Shown here piece after piece: positions 62,791-64,000 of a stretch of 64,000 nucleotides of DNA; within the stretch, counting starts at the first letter, position 1; each line of letters starts with the position of its first letter. The DNA is taken from assembly GCF_009735625.1 (NCBI RefSeq), contig NZ_CP046244.1:620001-684000 (forward strand), read 5' to 3'. The position numbers were made by a program, and so were the translations under genes. The notes under the pieces are model-generated. The model had not been told where the DNA came from, searched no databases, and worked only from the letters and a program-made list of their open reading frames with translations. Origin of the DNA: Moorella glycerini (lineage in GTDB: Bacteria > Bacillota > DSM-521 > Neomoorellales > Neomoorellaceae).

Positions 62791-64000
62791 TCACCAAGCT
62801 TGACGAAGATAAGAATAGCGCTCGGTTAAGCTCATCAGGCCCTGGGATTGCCAGTAGGCATTGCCCAGGGCTCTATTCATTGGCCCATGGGCCATCCGCC
62901 ACAGCCCTTTGCGGGCATTGGCGAATTCATGCACTACCCATTCCGGCAATCCCAATGCGCGTAGTTCGCGGTACCTGGTCCGTACTCGCTTCCACTGCTT
63001 CCAGAGACACATGCGCAGCCTCCGCCGCGTCCAGCTTTCTAAGTTCTTAAAGATGCTGGGCGTGTCGGCCAGGGCGAAGTACCCTATCCAGCCGCCCAGG
63101 TAGGCGTTCAGGCGCTCTATGCGCTCGGCCATCTTTAAGGGTTTATTCCGGGCGGTTATCTCCCGGATTTTCGTTTTCACCCGGTCGATGGTCTGCGGCG
63201 CCAGGCGGATAAGGATTACTCCTGCCTTGTGTTTGTACATGCTGAACCCCAGAAATTTCAGCTTCCACGGCCGGTCTACCGCGCTCTTCTGCTCGTTGAT
63301 CTTGAGCTTCAACCGCTCCTGCAGGAAGTTGCGGATACTGGCCATGACCCTTTCTCCTGCCCGTTTGCTTTTGACGTAGATGTTGCAGTCATCGGCGTAA
63401 CGGACGAACTTGTGGCCCCTCTTTTCCAGTTCTTTGTCCAGGTCGTCCAGGAGTATGTTGGCCAATAACGGGCTTAAGGGTCCGCCCTGGGGCGTTCCTT
63501 CTGCCGTCTCCATGACCACTCCGTTTACCATGACGCCTGCCTGGAGATAGCGGCGGATAAGGGTAAGTACCCTCTTATCTGCCACTTTCCGGGCCACCCG
63601 GGCCATGAGGATGTCGTGGTTTACCCGGTCGAAGTATTTCTCGATGTCCAGGTCCACGGCCCATTCGTATCCTTCTTCTACGTATTGCCGCGCCTTCTTT
63701 ACCGCATCATGGGCTTTCCTTCCGGGACGGAACCCGTAGCTGGCCTCTGAGAACTGCGGTTCGAAGATGGGCGTCAATACTTGCAGGAGGGCCTGCTGGA
63801 TTAGGCGGTCCATTACGGTGGGTATCCCTAACATCCGTTTGCCTCCCCCGGGTTTCGGGATTTCGACCCGGCGCACGGGCTTCGGTCTGTAGGTTCCCGC
63901 GAGCAGTTCTTCCCGGATGCGCGGCCACTCGGCGCGTATTTGGTCCCGCAACCGTTCGGTCGGGATGCCGTCCACACCGGGCGCGCCTCCGTTCCGCTCT
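62791..64000 (-). CDS. ltrA: Group II intron reverse transcriptase/maturase (partial)
   Basis: At least 402 residues; the frame continues past 64000 (ERNGGAPGVDGIP at the edge, part of the conserved N-terminal RT block). Palm motifs: IPKPGGGKRMLGIPTVMDRL, YGFRPGRKAHDAVKKA, GTPQGGPLSPLLANILLDDL and catalytic FVRYADDCNIYV. The C-terminal thumb/X domain follows, with no HNH endonuclease. Splices and mobilises the intron. Confidence 0.95.
   Translation of the reverse strand, partial: ERNGGAPGVDGIPTERLRDQIRAEWPRIREELLAGTYRPKPVRRVEIPKPGGGKRMLGIPTVMDRLIQQALLQVLTPIFEPQFSEASYGFRPGRKAHDAVKKARQYVEEGYEWAVDLDIEKYFDRVNHDILMARVARKVADKRVLTLIRRYLQAGVMVNGVVMETAEGTPQGGPLSPLLANILLDDLDKELEKRGHKFVRYADDCNIYVKSKRAGERVMASIRNFLQERLKLKINEQKSAVDRPWKLKFLGFSMYKHKAGVILIRLAPQTIDRVKTKIREITARNKPLKMAERIERLNAYLGGWIGYFALADTPSIFKNLESWTRRRLRMCLWKQWKRVRTRYRELRALGLPEWVVHEFANARKGLWRMAHGPMNRALGNAYWQSQGLMSLTERYSYLRQAW

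Larger units (their letters stand above)
62721..64000 (-). mobile_element. Group II intron (3' part, class C-like), runs off window
   Basis: Lies on the minus strand: intron-encoded reverse transcriptase, then domain V and domain VI, ending CCTACTCGAT at 62730-62721. The 5' part is beyond position 64000. The protein ends in the maturase domain without an endonuclease, as in group IIC introns, which insert after terminator-like hairpins. Confidence 0.82.

Overview
The window looks like the chromosome of a spore-forming, thermophilic clostridial Firmicute, most likely Moorella or a close relative. This rests on a gerA-type germination operon, AGGAGG ribosome binding sites with many TTG/GTG starts, Clostridia-type riboswitches, a short HisG with a separate HisZ, a PurS/PurQ/PurL-type purine pathway and high GC; the genus is inferred, not proven. 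No rRNA, tRNA or CRISPR array was found.

Layout. 1-6.2 kb (minus strand): a pentose-type sugar locus with a xylose isomerase-like protein, xylulokinase, a LacI regulator and the start of a sugar-binding lipoprotein. LacI-type operators lie before the isomerase and before the transporter. An amidohydrolase follows, flanked by two copies of a ~100-bp inverted-repeat element. 6.5-8.9 kb (plus): a DUF5714-like protein read here as a selenoprotein (in-frame TGA followed by a GGTC-loop hairpin), then a preQ1-I riboswitch controlling a queuosine-precursor transporter and queF. 8.9-12.7 kb: a subtilase, two tandem 33- and 37-residue membrane peptides behind a sigma-K-like promoter, a small unknown protein and an unusual chemoreceptor. 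12.8-20.1 kb (minus): hisZ-G-D-B-H-A-F-IE with yerC just upstream. 20.2-24.5 kb: a germinant receptor operon.

24.7-37.7 kb (minus): the whole de novo purine operon purE-B-C-S-Q-L-F-M-N-H-D. It starts at a TTGACA-17-TACGAT promoter and passes through a tandem guanine aptamer + PRPP aptamer + terminator. Two ~205-bp repeats and a nested inverted repeat sit in intergenic gaps of the operon.

37.7-64 kb is a more plastic region. It holds a deleted copy of a LysM/beta-lactamase-like gene, secreted beta-propeller/stalk-domain and GH26 proteins, a decayed ABC exporter, a CstR-controlled sulfur uptake/rhodanese operon, an IS110-family element with a candidate bridge RNA, an old-yellow-enzyme reductase, an NHEJ cluster (LigD-type polymerase, Ku, ligase as separate genes), two sdpR/sdpI loci and several gene fragments. 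The second sdpI is broken and abuts a group II intron that runs off the window.

The most notable observations are the candidate selenoprotein with its SECIS-like hairpin, the two families of small inverted-repeat elements, the candidate bridge RNA with a 7-bp closing stem, and unexplained ~90-100-nt inverted-repeat structures before purC and before the DUF401 gene.
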